NCBI GenBank assembly: GCA_030065235.1
Contig: JASJDC010000005.1
Location: 124,001 to 188,000 of the forward strand
From: Alphaproteobacteria bacterium
Lineage (GTDB): Bacteria > Pseudomonadota > Alphaproteobacteria > UBA8366 > Aestuariispiraceae
Direction: 5' to 3'
Length of the DNA: 64,000 nucleotides
Position 1 is the stretch's first letter; the number at the start of each line of letters is the position of its first letter. The notes beneath the pieces were generated by a model. It had not been told where the DNA came from and ran no database searches. It saw nothing but the letters and a program-made list of their open reading frames with translations. Shown here piece after piece: positions 24,411 through 32,914 of this stretch. Made by a program: the position numbers and the translations under genes.

Positions 24411-25531
24411 CCCGGTTTCCGCATCGCCATAACGCGGCTGAAGAAGGCGCGCTCCACGAGATCGACGGCAAAGCCCGCCGTTTCGAAAAGCGCCGCCGGA
24501 TCGCTATCGACGAAGCTTTGATAGTAGGGCTCGTGGAAGGCGACGGGGAACTTGTCGAGCAAACCGTCATAGGCCGGGCGGTCGCCTTTGACGATCGTAT
24601 CGATGACCAGGAACAGGCCGCCCGGCTTGAGGACTCGGAACGCCTCGGCGGCGGCTTCAGCACGGACCTTTGGCGGCAGTTCGTGATAGAGATAGATGCA
24701 TGTCGCGGCGTCGACGCTGGCGTCCGCCAGCGGGACGTCTTCGGCCGCGCCTTCTAAGAAGGTGACGGCTGCGTCTTTCGGAAGGTCCCGCGCCGCCTTG
24801 TCCAGATAGGGGCGTGACAGGTCCAGGCCGATCGCCTCGACGGTCGGGTGATTGCGGATGATCTCGCTAAGGAAACGGCCGGAGCCGCAGGCGATATCGA
24901 CGACCCGGGCCGGGCCCGATCCCGACTCGCGGGCGTCCAGAAAGCGCTTCAACGCCGGCAAGCCTTGGCGGCGCATCGCGTCGGCCCCGCCAGTGAACAG
25001 CACCTCGACCTGATGGTCATACACGGCGGCGGACTCGTCGCTGAGCCAGCCGTCATTCTGGAAATGAAAATTCTGCAGATAATAGCGCGGATAGGCGCCT
25101 TTCGCCTCGGTCTGGTTCACATCGCTGTGCCCATTTCGGCGGCGGCGTTGCACCACGCCGGGCAGATGCGAGAAAAACCGGGCCGCCTCGCGCATCTGTT
25201 TCAGCGGACTGCCGGTCATGTCGGCCGGCGGCCGGTACAGCCCGTCACGGATATTGCGCCAGTCCTGACGATACAGCGCTGTCAGATCGGCCAGGATCGG
25301 ACCCCAGCCGACCATCGCCTCGTCCTGCTTGGCGGGGCCGCGCGCCCGGACCGTCGGGATGGGGGGCGTCAGCCGCTGCGCCGCGATATATTGCCCGGCG
25401 TACCAGGCCGTGCGCGCCGTTTGGCTGAGCGCGTAAGCCGGGCCTAACGCGGCGTTCCGGGCGCGGTTCCGAGAAGTCGCGCGGCCGGTTGAAAACCGCT
25501 TTCGCGCACGTTCGGCGATTTGTCGCAACAT
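24407..25531 (-). CDS. Class I SAM-dependent methyltransferase with long N-terminal extension
   Basis: A 374-residue protein. The SAM-binding domain is in the C-terminal half: motif I VVDIACGSGRFLSEI at about residue 213, the acidic end of beta-2 in AIGLDLSRPYLDKA, and VLKPGGLFLVID. The first about 200 residues are basic and contain the conserved-looking PRYYLQNFHFQNDGWLSDESA segment, seen in a family of ubiE-like methyltransferases. The target is unknown. It is translationally coupled to the downstream GNAT gene. Confidence 0.82.
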   Translation of the reverse strand: MLRQIAERARKRFSTGRATSRNRARNAALGPAYALSQTARTAWYAGQYIAAQRLTPPIPTVRARGPAKQDEAMVGWGPILADLTALYRQDWRNIRDGLYRPPADMTGSPLKQMREAARFFSHLPGVVQRRRRNGHSDVNQTEAKGAYPRYYLQNFHFQNDGWLSDESAAVYDHQVEVLFTGGADAMRRQGLPALKRFLDARESGSGPARVVDIACGSGRFLSEIIRNHPTVEAIGLDLSRPYLDKAARDLPKDAAVTFLEGAAEDVPLADASVDAATCIYLYHELPPKVRAEAAAEAFRVLKPGGLFLVIDTIVKGDRPAYDGLLDKFPVAFHEPYYQSFVDSDPAALFETAGFAVDLVERAFFSRVMAMRKPG

Positions 25532-25657
25532 GGATTGATCCTACAGCGTGATGCGAATGAAGTTGATACGTATTATACGGCGCTTACGCGGCGACGCGAC
25601 CCGCCCAGCCGGCCGGCGCGCGCTTTCGTCGCGGCGTGCAACGACGGAGGGTGCAGC

Positions 25658-26158
25658 ATGACCACAACCCCAACGGCTGATCAGCCGACGCCGGAATCGG
25701 TCTGGGACTATCCGCGCCCGCCTTTGCTGGTCGAGGACGCAAGGACGATCCGGGTCATCGCCGGCGCGGCCGATCTGGTCAACGCGCCCCATTCCCTTGT
25801 CATTAAGGAGACCTCGCACCCGCCGACCTACTATATTTCGGAGGCGTTTGTCGCCCTCGACCGTCTGGAGAAGAGCGCCAGCCGTTCGATCTGCGAGTTT
25901 AAGGGCGAGGCCGTCTATTGGCGGCTGAGAGGTGACACGGCTTCAGGTCGCGGGGCCGATATCGGTTGGAGCTACCCGGCGCCTTGGGGGGCCTTTAAAG
26001 CGTTGCGCGGCCATTTCGCCTTCTATGCCGGTCGCGTTGACGCCTGTTTCGTCGGCGACGAGCAGGTGCAGGCCCAGGAAGGCGATTTCTATGGCGGCTG
26101 GATCACACGCGATGTGGTCGGGCCGTTCAAGGGCGGGCCGGGCACGCGCGGCTGGTAG
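25658..26158 (+). CDS. DUF427 domain protein
   Basis: A 166-residue DUF427 protein: ESVWDYPRPPLL, then TYYISEAFVALDRLEKS, then CEFKGEAVYWRL and the GHFAFYAGRVDACFVGDE end typical of this beta-rich family. Function is unestablished. ATG 25658 is preceded by ACGGAGGG; the frame continues 138 nt further upstream without family sequence. It converges with pdxJ, with a 23-nt gap. Confidence 0.88.
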   Translation: MTTTPTADQPTPESVWDYPRPPLLVEDARTIRVIAGAADLVNAPHSLVIKETSHPPTYYISEAFVALDRLEKSASRSICEFKGEAVYWRLRGDTASGRGADIGWSYPAPWGAFKALRGHFAFYAGRVDACFVGDEQVQAQEGDFYGGWITRDVVGPFKGGPGTRGW

Positions 26159-26181
26159 GACTCCGCCGCCGCGCCGATCGC

Positions 26182-26937
26182 TTAGGCCGCGCTTCTGGCG
26201 TCCCGCTCATCGGAGAGCGCTGTCAAAAAGTCGCCGACAGCCGTGGACAGGCCCTTCCAGAGAGCGTCGGCGATGACCGCGTGGCCGATCGAGACCTCAT
26301 CCAGCCGCGGCATGGCGCTGCGGAAGGCCGGCAGATTTGCGACTGTCAGATCATGGCCCGCATTGACGCCCAGTCCCGCTTGCACCGCCGCCTCGGCAGC
26401 GTCGCGATACTGTTTCAACACCGCCGCTTCGTTGGGCGTGCCAAAGGCTTCCGCCCAAGGGCCGGTATAAAGCTCGATCCGATCCGCACCGACGGCGGCG
26501 ACCGCCGTCATCGCTGCCGGCTCCGGGTTCATGAACAGGGATACCCGGCAGCCCCATTCCTGCAATTCCTCGATGATCGGCAACAGCCGCGTCGCCGAGG
26601 CGGCCACGTCCCAGCCATTATCCGAGGTCGCCGCATCCGGCGAATCCGGGACCAGGGTCGCCTGATCCGGGCGCGTCGCATGGCACAGGGCCATGTAATC
26701 GTCGAACGGATTGCCCTCGATGTTAAACTCGACGCCCGGATGCGCTTTGACCACCGCAGCCGTATCAAAAACGTCGTGACGCCGAATGTGACGCTCATCG
26801 GGACGCGGATGCACGGTGATCCCGTGCGCGCCGGCGGCGATCGCCGTCTCGGCGGCTTGGGTGACGCTGGGATAGCCGACATCCCGCTGGTTTCGCAGCA
26901 GGGCGACTTTGTTCAAGTTGATGCTCAATTTGGTCAT
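26182..26937 (-). CDS. pdxJ: Pyridoxine 5'-phosphate synthase
   Basis: A 251-residue TIM-barrel enzyme. It starts MTKLSINLNKVALLRNQR, with active-site loops ITVHPRPDERHIR, FNIEGNPF and ELYTGPWAEAF. It condenses 1-deoxyxylulose 5-phosphate with 3-amino-2-oxopropyl phosphate to pyridoxine 5'-phosphate, in the DXP-dependent vitamin B6 route. A longer frame adds 9 residues, but the family N-terminus is as given. No other pdx gene is in view, which is normal for pdxJ outside the acpS-linked arrangement. Confidence 0.95.
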   Translation of the reverse strand: MTKLSINLNKVALLRNQRDVGYPSVTQAAETAIAAGAHGITVHPRPDERHIRRHDVFDTAAVVKAHPGVEFNIEGNPFDDYMALCHATRPDQATLVPDSPDAATSDNGWDVAASATRLLPIIEELQEWGCRVSLFMNPEPAAMTAVAAVGADRIELYTGPWAEAFGTPNEAAVLKQYRDAAEAAVQAGLGVNAGHDLTVANLPAFRSAMPRLDEVSIGHAVIADALWKGLSTAVGDFLTALSDERDARSAA

Positions 26938-27086
26938 AGCGCAGTCCTGTTCGGCGGATCCCACGATGGGTCGTCACTGCACGCTATGTGAGCCTGGAAT
27001 TGGATTTATAAAAGTGCCAATAATCGAGAAAATGCTGGGGCCAATCGGTCTGACCCGTCTGGCGGACGGCGAACCGACCGCGCGCG

Positions 27087-27278
27087 TCAGGTAAGAATGT
27101 TCACTGCGCTGCCGCGTCCAGACGGGTTTACCGGCTGGGTTCCGGTGGTTTGGGCGATCAGATCGACGATGGCGCGTTCAGCCTCAACTGCTTGTTTCAC
27201 GGCGGCGAGCGAGGCCGTTTGCCGGTTTTGCAGGACTTGCGACGCAAGCGCGACGCCTTCAATGCTGGCCATAGCCAT
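27087..27278 (-). CDS. Small YjfB-like putative motility protein
   Basis: A 63-residue protein. It has a helical N-terminal half (IEGVALASQVLQNRQTASLA, then AVKQAVEAERAIVDLI) and a polar tail ending VNPSGRGSAVNILT. This layout (Q-rich helix, helix with AxxQAxxxxxxLLxL-like spacing, GSxVN tail) resembles YjfB/PF14070 proteins, annotated as putative motility proteins. No flagellar genes are in the window. The start could also be the second Met (27272). It is transcribed separately from the upstream cyclophilin gene, which has its own terminator. Confidence 0.5.
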   Translation of the reverse strand: MAMASIEGVALASQVLQNRQTASLAAVKQAVEAERAIVDLIAQTTGTQPVNPSGRGSAVNILT

Positions 27279-27357
27279 TGACTTTCTGTCTCAACGACGC
27301 TGCGCGCGTCTCACGGCGTGAGCTTCTCTCACGTCGAAATATTAGCAGGCTTGCGTG

Positions 27358-27387
27358 AAAAAGGCGAGTCCCCCTTGGAAACCCGCC
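27358..27387 (-). terminator. Rho-independent terminator of the cyclophilin gene
   Basis: On the minus strand a 10-bp stem (GGCGGGTTTC with GGGACTCGCC, including three G-U pairs) and 5-nt loop are followed by five T residues (27358-27362). It lies 31 nt after the cyclophilin stop. Confidence 0.75.
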
Positions 27388-27418
27388 CTTGTCGTTTTGG
27401 AGTCTCTGCAGCGCGGCG

Positions 27419-28000
27419 CTAATCGGCGTCGGCGGCCACAGTCATTTTGACGATCCGGTCGGGATCATCGACAGCGCCCGAGCGCGGCGCGCCTTTCTTG
27501 ATCTGATCGACAAAGTCCATGCCGTCGACGACTTGGCCCCACACAGTATATTGGCCGTCCAGCCAGTCCGACTTCTCGAATACGATAAAGAATTGGCTGT
27601 CGGCGCTGTTCGGGCTTTGCGAGCGGGCCATGGACACGGTGCCCCGGACATGCGGCTCCAGGCTGAATTCGGCGTCCAGATTCTGGCCGGACCCGCCCGT
27701 GCCGGTGCCGGTCGGGTCGCCGGTCTGGGCCATGAACCCATCAATCACCCGGTGAAAGACGATCCCGTCATAGAAGCCCTGGCGCGTCAGTTCCTTGATC
27801 CGCGCGACGTGGTTCGGCGCCAAGTCCGGGCGGAGTTCGATCACGACCCGGCCATATTCGAGGTCGAGATAAATCGTGTTCTCCGGATCAAGCGATTGCG
27901 CCGACCCCGAACCGGCGGACAGCAGCAATCCGGCGCTCAAGGACGCGCTGGCCAGCAGCCTAGACAGGAAGGAATATCGACGGGATCGAGATTGTTTCAT
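27419..28000 (-). CDS. Periplasmic peptidyl-prolyl cis-trans isomerase (cyclophilin type)
   Basis: A 193-residue protein. It has an N-terminal signal peptide (basic start, hydrophobic core LLASASLSAGLLLSAG, cleavage near GSAQS). The cyclophilin domain has GFYDGIVFHRVIDGFMAQTGDP with the catalytic Arg, GTVSMARSQSPNSADSQFFI, and LDGQYTVWGQVVDGMDFVD. It catalyses X-Pro isomerisation of exported proteins. It is a single-gene transcript ending at the hairpin at 27358-27387. Confidence 0.93.
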   Translation of the reverse strand: MKQSRSRRYSFLSRLLASASLSAGLLLSAGSGSAQSLDPENTIYLDLEYGRVVIELRPDLAPNHVARIKELTRQGFYDGIVFHRVIDGFMAQTGDPTGTGTGGSGQNLDAEFSLEPHVRGTVSMARSQSPNSADSQFFIVFEKSDWLDGQYTVWGQVVDGMDFVDQIKKGAPRSGAVDDPDRIVKMTVAADAD

Positions 28001-28193
28001 AGGGCGTTGTCTCCGAAGCGGCCGAGAGGCCGGAATGGGTCATGCGGCGCACCATAATCATGGGAGCGCGCGCGTCAAACGGAGCAGCCAACAAGAAATA
28101 AGAATATACTTATATGTATGATTCTGTTACCAGAAATATGTGAAGAGGAACCCAAGGCGCAAAGCGTTCATCGTCCCGCTGGAGTAAATCACT

Positions 28194-28757
28194 ATGGTCC
28201 TTAATTATATAGAGCGTGAATGGCCGGTTGGCCTCGCCTCCCTGTGCGACGCGCCAGCCGTCGAGCGAGAGTTGGACGATTTCCCCGATGGTCACCCGAC
28301 AAGAGCATTCGCCGGTTATTGGGCGCGATTATCGGCTGCGGCGCCCGGCGACGCCGCACCGAAGCGAAGCGCGATTGATCCGTGCGATATTCCTGGATTG
28401 CTCAAATGGCTGATGATTTTCGATCGCGAGGATATCCCAGACGGGACGGTGCGATACCGGCTGCGCCTTCAGGGCGCCGCCGCAGCGCAACTGACCAAAG
28501 GCGACCAGACGGGTCGGTATCTGGACCAGTTCACCCCCGAAAACTGTTATCAAAGCCGTTTCCACATTCTCGAATCGACGGTTCGAATCAAGAGCCCGCA
28601 CTCGGCCGAAATCATCGTTCAGCCGGAAACAGCCGACTCCGATTTCGCGATCAGCATCAACGCCGCATTTTTTCCCTTCGCCCGGGAAGACGGCGAAGCG
28701 GGCCATGTCATCGTGGTCGCCGCGCCGCACGATGAGTGTATGCGCCGAGCCCTTTAG
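28194..28757 (+). CDS. PAS_5-type domain protein
   Basis: A 187-residue cytosolic protein typical of alphaproteobacterial PAS_5 (PF07310-like) proteins: FAGYWARL at the start, IDPCDIPGLLKWLMIFD, then VRYRLRLQGAAAAQLTKGDQ and TGRYLDQF. No output domain is present. Role unknown; a small-ligand sensor or cyclic-di-GMP-linked adaptor is only a guess. The upstream gap is AT-rich, and CTGGAG precedes the ATG. Confidence 0.78.
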   Translation: MVLNYIEREWPVGLASLCDAPAVERELDDFPDGHPTRAFAGYWARLSAAAPGDAAPKRSAIDPCDIPGLLKWLMIFDREDIPDGTVRYRLRLQGAAAAQLTKGDQTGRYLDQFTPENCYQSRFHILESTVRIKSPHSAEIIVQPETADSDFAISINAAFFPFAREDGEAGHVIVVAAPHDECMRRAL

Positions 28758-28794
28758 CGCGTCTGGCCTTCGCGATTGCTCCCAATCGGGCCGG

Positions 28795-29451
28795 ATGGTC
28801 GGTCCGACGCGCCGACAACCGAACCGGTTCGCCACTGTAAGGCGTGCGGCTTTGACCTTTGCGGCGGCCATTCTGGCCTATGCTGCGCTTCTGTGGACAG
28901 ACACGCCGCTCAAGGCGGCCCCAGCGCTCTATCGCGGCGTGGATGCGGATGACGGCAGCGCGTTGTCCGGGTTTCGCATCGATTCGAGAGGCGGCGGCGG
29001 CTTCCTTTTTTTTGTCTGCGATACAGACAAGACCACGCCGCAGATTTTGTTCGCGCATGGCCAGGCCTTGGGTAAGCCGGCCGATCCGATTCGGTTCATC
29101 TACGCCATTGACGACGGGCCGCGCCGGGCCAATTGGATGCTGGTCCGGCAGGGCGTACGCAGCGCCGCATTTTTCGTGCGCTACCCGGACGAGTATTTCG
29201 CCCGGTTTGGTGAGCAACCGCCGTCTTTTGTCGCAGGAGAAAACGCGGTGAACCCGTCCTATTTGGCTTGGGACCGAAGTGTTTATCTGCAGTTGGTCGC
29301 GGATTTCGCGGCCGGTGAAGAGGCTTTGGTCGATATCGTAGACGCGACCGAGACACGCTACCGATATCGTTTCGCGTTGAACGGCGTCGCTGAGGCCTTG
29401 GAGGCGTTGAGCGCCTGTTATCAGACGCCGTCGCCTGCGCCGGGGACCTAG
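28795..29451 (+). CDS. Secreted or membrane-anchored hypothetical protein
   Basis: A 218-residue protein from ATG 28795, with a basic N-terminus then a hydrophobic segment (ALTFAAAILAYAALLW), which is a signal peptide or anchor. The rest is a soluble domain of mixed strands with no family I recognise; conserved-looking bits are FLFFVCDTDKTTPQILF and YLAWDRSVYLQLV. The frame remains open to 28705, overlapping the PAS gene, so the start is uncertain. The next gene starts 4 nt after its stop, suggesting an operon with the FG-GAP protein. Confidence 0.6.
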   Translation: MVGPTRRQPNRFATVRRAALTFAAAILAYAALLWTDTPLKAAPALYRGVDADDGSALSGFRIDSRGGGGFLFFVCDTDKTTPQILFAHGQALGKPADPIRFIYAIDDGPRRANWMLVRQGVRSAAFFVRYPDEYFARFGEQPPSFVAGENAVNPSYLAWDRSVYLQLVADFAAGEEALVDIVDATETRYRYRFALNGVAEALEALSACYQTPSPAPGT

Positions 29452-29454
29452 ATA

Positions 29455-30387
29455 TTGACGGTGACGATGGTCGCACGCGCCCGCGCTTTTGCGCTTGGAC
29501 TGGCGGCGTCGGCGCTGGTGTGCTCTGCGTCTCCGCCGTCCGCCGGTGCGGATCCCGTACGCATTGGCGGGCTGGACACCCACGGCCCCTTGTTCAAGAG
29601 CTCGCTACCGGCAGGGCTCACGCCCGATAGTTTGATTCCCCAAGGGCGGGTGGCCTCCGGCATGGGATTGCATGCCTGGTTCGCAAACGGGACAGGCCGG
29701 TACCAGCATGCGGTCCTCGGCGACAGCACGGAGGCGGAGACCCTGGTCGTAGACCGCGCCGGCGCGCGCTTTTCCGTGACGCTGCCGGAACACGCGGTCT
29801 TCGAAGACCTGGAGCCGCGCATCGTCGATATCGACCGGGACGGCCAGCCGGAAATACTCGCTATCAAGGCCTATCTTGCGGCAGGGGCGACGGTCGCGCT
29901 GTATGGCCTGCGTCAGGATGCGTTGATTCCCTTGGCGGAGGCGGCGCCGATCGGCCGCCCCAATCGTTGGTTGAATCCGATTGGGGTCGCCGATTTTGAC
30001 GGCGATGGGACGAACGAGATCGCCGTCATTCGGACGCCGCATATTGGCGGCGTCGTGATTCACTATCGCTGGGAAAGCACGCGATTGATCGAAGAACGTC
30101 GGATCCAGGGCTATTCTAACCATCGCATTGGGGCCACCGCGCTCGGCCTCTCAGCGATTGTCGATTGGGACCGGGACGGCGTCCCCGATCATCTGATCCC
30201 GCGTCAGGACCGCTCGGTTCTAGCTGTGCTCTCCGCGCGTGGCGGCGCCTTTCGCGAACTGGCCCATTTCAACCATGAGGCCGAGATCGTTTCAGACATC
30301 AAACCAACAAATCCGAAAAGCTCTGACCCGGATTCTTTTGTTTATATGCTGCAAAACACCGAGATTTGGCGCCTATCACGGCCTTAA
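29455..30387 (+). CDS. Secreted FG-GAP/VCBS repeat protein
   Basis: A 310-residue protein. It has a signal peptide (FALGLAASALVCSA with cleavage near SAGADP) and three FG-GAP/VCBS-like calcium-binding loops: DIDRDGQPEI, DFDGDGTNEI and DWDRDGVPDH. These repeats usually form a beta-propeller in periplasmic or surface proteins. TTG 29455 is preferred because GGGGA lies about 8 nt upstream; GTG 29461 and ATG 29467 are alternatives. Coupled with the upstream unknown secreted protein; function unknown. Confidence 0.75.
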   Translation: MTVTMVARARAFALGLAASALVCSASPPSAGADPVRIGGLDTHGPLFKSSLPAGLTPDSLIPQGRVASGMGLHAWFANGTGRYQHAVLGDSTEAETLVVDRAGARFSVTLPEHAVFEDLEPRIVDIDRDGQPEILAIKAYLAAGATVALYGLRQDALIPLAEAAPIGRPNRWLNPIGVADFDGDGTNEIAVIRTPHIGGVVIHYRWESTRLIEERRIQGYSNHRIGATALGLSAIVDWDRDGVPDHLIPRQDRSVLAVLSARGGAFRELAHFNHEAEIVSDIKPTNPKSSDPDSFVYMLQNTEIWRLSRP

Positions 30388-30493
30388 TTGACTCAAGCGA
30401 CGCATGACATCGGGCTAGTGTCGCCGCCGCGGACGGCGATATTGTTCGCCGCCAGAAAAACCTGACCACGAAGGACGCCACGCGCGGCGCAGC

Positions 30494-31630
30494 ATGAGCA
30501 ACGATCGGATCGCGCTCCCGGCCTCGGGCAAGATGAAAGACTTCTTCGACAAGTCGGCCGTCGAGGACATCGCCGCGCGCCTGTCGAACACGTGGCCTGA
30601 ATTTCCGAAACCCGCCTTCTTGCGCGCGGTGCTCCCGGAACTTGATGCATTGGAATATGCGGCGCGGTTGCGCCTCATCAGCAACCGGATCGCGTCGGCG
30701 CTCCCTGACGACTTTCCAACCGCTCTGTCCATCCTGCGCGCCGCCTTGGGCCCCGAACCCGAAACGGAGTTCGGAGAGTTCCGGCATTTGCCGTTCTTGG
30801 AAGTGGTGGCGCTGCGCGGCTTAGACCATCGCGCGCTGTCGGTGACGGCGCTGTTAGACATGACGCGCTGGTTTTCCGCCGAGTTTTCGATCCGGCCGTT
30901 CCTCGATCGCTGGCCAGTGGAGACATTGGCCCAACTACACGCGGCGAAAGACCATCCCAGCCCGAAGGTGCGGCGGCTCCTGTCGGAAGGGACGCGGCCG
31001 AAATTGCCCTGGGGCATGCGCCTCAAAGGCTTTGTCGCCGATCCGACTCCGCTGCTGCCGATCCTGGCCGACCTGCGAAATGACCCCGACGCAGCGGTCC
31101 GGCGCTCGGTCGCCAACAGTCTGAACGACATCGCCAAGGATCATGCGGCGCTCGTCATCGAGACGCTCTCCGCCTGGCGGCGGGCGGGGACGTCGGAGGA
31201 TCTGGAGCGGCTGATCCGCCATGCCCTGCGCCATCTGGTGAAGGCGGGCGATCCGGACGCTTTGCGACTGCTGGGCTTCAAACCCGACGCCAAATTGCGC
31301 ATCGAGCGGTTTGCGCTCGACCAGGACAGCGTGGCGATCGGCGGCGCGCTGAGTTTCGCCTTCACGATCCTCTCCGAGGACCCAGAGCCGGTCTCGCTGG
31401 CGATCGACTACGCCGTGCATTTCCGCAAAGCCAACGGCAAGACCGCGCCCAAGGTCTTCAAGCTCGCCGTGGCGGACCTGGCGCCCGGTCAGTCCCGGAG
31501 CTTTGAGAAGCGGCAGAATTTCAAGCCGGTGACCACGCGTGTGCTCTATCCCGGCCGACACGCCATCGAAATCCTCGCCAACGGCGCCAGTCTGGCGACG
31601 GCCGAATTCGAGTTGACGGAGATTGAATAA
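30494..31630 (+). CDS. AlkC-like DNA alkylation repair protein
   Basis: A 378-residue HEAT-like-repeat protein. The N-terminal segment IALPASGKMKDFFDKSAVEDIAARL and the paired helices PSPKVRRLLSEGTRPKLPWG and DPDAAVRRSVANSLNDIAKDH are typical of AlkC-type alkylpurine glycosylases. The C-terminal about 100 residues form a beta-sandwich-like domain (VSLAIDYAVHFRKANGK), as in AlkC members. AlkC/AlkD excise N3- and N7-alkylated purines. The toxin-antitoxin promoter lies within its last codons. Confidence 0.82.
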   Translation: MSNDRIALPASGKMKDFFDKSAVEDIAARLSNTWPEFPKPAFLRAVLPELDALEYAARLRLISNRIASALPDDFPTALSILRAALGPEPETEFGEFRHLPFLEVVALRGLDHRALSVTALLDMTRWFSAEFSIRPFLDRWPVETLAQLHAAKDHPSPKVRRLLSEGTRPKLPWGMRLKGFVADPTPLLPILADLRNDPDAAVRRSVANSLNDIAKDHAALVIETLSAWRRAGTSEDLERLIRHALRHLVKAGDPDALRLLGFKPDAKLRIERFALDQDSVAIGGALSFAFTILSEDPEPVSLAIDYAVHFRKANGKTAPKVFKLAVADLAPGQSRSFEKRQNFKPVTTRVLYPGRHAIEILANGASLATAEFELTEIE

Positions 31631-31632
31631 TA

Positions 31633-31648
31633 GTAACGAAAATGTTAC
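31633..31648 (+). promoter_or_regulatory. Inverted-repeat operator of the toxin-antitoxin pair
   Basis: GTAAC-N6-GTTAC is a perfect dyad located 3 nt after the alkC-like stop and 8 nt before the toxin ATG. Type II antitoxins normally bind such dyads at their own promoter. Its position also overlaps the expected ribosome-binding zone. Confidence 0.55.
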
Positions 31649-31656
31649 CTTAGGCA

Positions 31657-31983
31657 ATGTTCGAGGTTGTTGTTTATGAGACGGAAGAAGGCGATGCGCC
31701 ATTTGAGGATTGGTTCAACGCGCTCAACACGCACGCCGCTTTAAAAGTCACAACAGCGATCGCCAGGATCGAGACGGGGAATCTGGGAGACGTGAAGCCC
31801 GTCGGAGAGGGCGTGTCTGAACGCCGGATACCCTTTGGACCTGGCTATCGGCTCTACTTCGGTCAAGACGGCAAGAGGCTTGTGGTCCTTCTGATAGGCG
31901 GCGCCAAGAAACGACAATCGACGGATATAAAACAGGCCCAGGAATTCTGGGCGGACTATAAGCGTAGAAAGAAAAGAGGCTGA
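31657..31983 (+). CDS. RelE/HigB-family toxin (Gp49-like)
   Basis: A 108-residue protein of the phage-derived Gp49/HigB-like RelE group: PFEDWFNALNTHAALKVTTAI, GVSERRIPFGPGYRLYFGQDG and LVVLLIGGAKKRQSTDIKQA. These toxins cleave mRNA, often on the ribosome. The gene precedes its antitoxin by 2 nt, the HigBA gene order. It is chromosomal, with no phage genes near it. Confidence 0.88.
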   Translation: MFEVVVYETEEGDAPFEDWFNALNTHAALKVTTAIARIETGNLGDVKPVGEGVSERRIPFGPGYRLYFGQDGKRLVVLLIGGAKKRQSTDIKQAQEFWADYKRRKKRG

Positions 31984-31985
31984 CA

Positions 31986-32309
31986 ATGCCACTCACGCGG
32001 AAATTCAGAGAGACGGTCAAGGCGCGCGCCGAGCGTGACCCCGAGTTCCGCGTCGGGCTCTTCCGCGAAGCGGTCGAAGCGCTTCTTAGTGACGATCTGG
32101 AGACCGGCAAGATTCTCCTGCGCGACTATGTCAACGCGACGGTTGGGTTTGAGACCCTGGCGGCCGAGCTCAACAAGAGTCCCAAGAGCCTCATGCGGAT
32201 GCTGTCGGACAAAGGAAACCCGCGCGCGGATAATCTTCTCGGCATGGTCGGGCACCTCAAAAAGAGGGAAGGGATCGTGGTCCGTATCGCAGAGGGCGGC
32301 GGCGCTTGA
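31986..32309 (+). CDS. HigA-like antitoxin (addiction module antidote protein)
   Basis: A 107-residue protein with a helix-turn-helix in the second half (FETLAAELNKSPKSLMRMLSDKG, then NPRADNLLGMVGHLKKREGI). The N-terminal segment FREAVEALLSDDLETGKILLRDYVNATVG is characteristic of putative addiction-module antidote proteins. It should neutralise the toxin and repress the operon through the dyad at 31633-31648. Confidence 0.87.
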   Translation: MPLTRKFRETVKARAERDPEFRVGLFREAVEALLSDDLETGKILLRDYVNATVGFETLAAELNKSPKSLMRMLSDKGNPRADNLLGMVGHLKKREGIVVRIAEGGGA

Positions 32310-32346
32310 GCAAGCGCTGGAGACGGTGTTCGGATCGGTTGGCCGC

Positions 32347-32907
32347 CTACCCCCATTCCTCCGCCGCGCGTACGAGGTTGCGCCAGAGATAGTCGGCGAA
32401 GGACCAGCGGACTTGCAGTCGGTAGGTTGGCGCACCGTCGGTCTGGTATAGGTGGATGACGGCCTTGATATAGACCGATCCGGCGCAGCGTCCGGGTCCG
32501 AAAGTGCGCGGATGCAAGTCCAGCGGACAGCCTTTGGCCAGAACGTCGCGGGCGCGCGGGCCGCCGACTTGTATCACGGTATAGGTGTCGCTGACATCGA
32601 CCACGGCGGCGTGAATACCGTCGAGCGCGGTTTGCAGTGCGTCTTTGAGATCTGTCTGCGCGTTCTCTTCCGTATGGATCAGCCATTCATTCGGCCCGAT
32701 CCAGCAGATCGTCCGGCCGTCCGCGAATACGCTCGTGTTCGGCGCGGTCGGCGGCGCGACGCCCAAGATCGATTCCGCGGCCGCCATGAAGGCTTCGGAA
32801 GACGGTTCGCCGCGCAGGGTGAGTTTGCCGAGGAAGGGCAGTTCCTCGATCCGCGTCTGAACGCCTTGGAAGGACGGCCGGTCGCCGAGCGGGCTTGATT
32901 TCAGCAT
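32347..32907 (-). CDS. soxG: Sarcosine oxidase gamma subunit
   Basis: A 186-residue protein from ATG 32907 (196 from ATG 32937, which would overlap soxA by 23 nt). It starts SSPLGDRPSF and contains CWIGPNEWLI and AVVDVSDTYTVIQVGGPRARDVLAKGCPLDLHP, the conserved SoxG blocks. It forms part of the heterotetramer with SoxA, B and D and is related to the folate-binding aminomethyltransferase fold. It is the last gene of soxBDAG. Confidence 0.9.
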   Translation of the reverse strand: MLKSSPLGDRPSFQGVQTRIEELPFLGKLTLRGEPSSEAFMAAAESILGVAPPTAPNTSVFADGRTICWIGPNEWLIHTEENAQTDLKDALQTALDGIHAAVVDVSDTYTVIQVGGPRARDVLAKGCPLDLHPRTFGPGRCAGSVYIKAVIHLYQTDGAPTYRLQVRWSFADYLWRNLVRAAEEWG

Positions 32908-32914
32908 GACGCCA

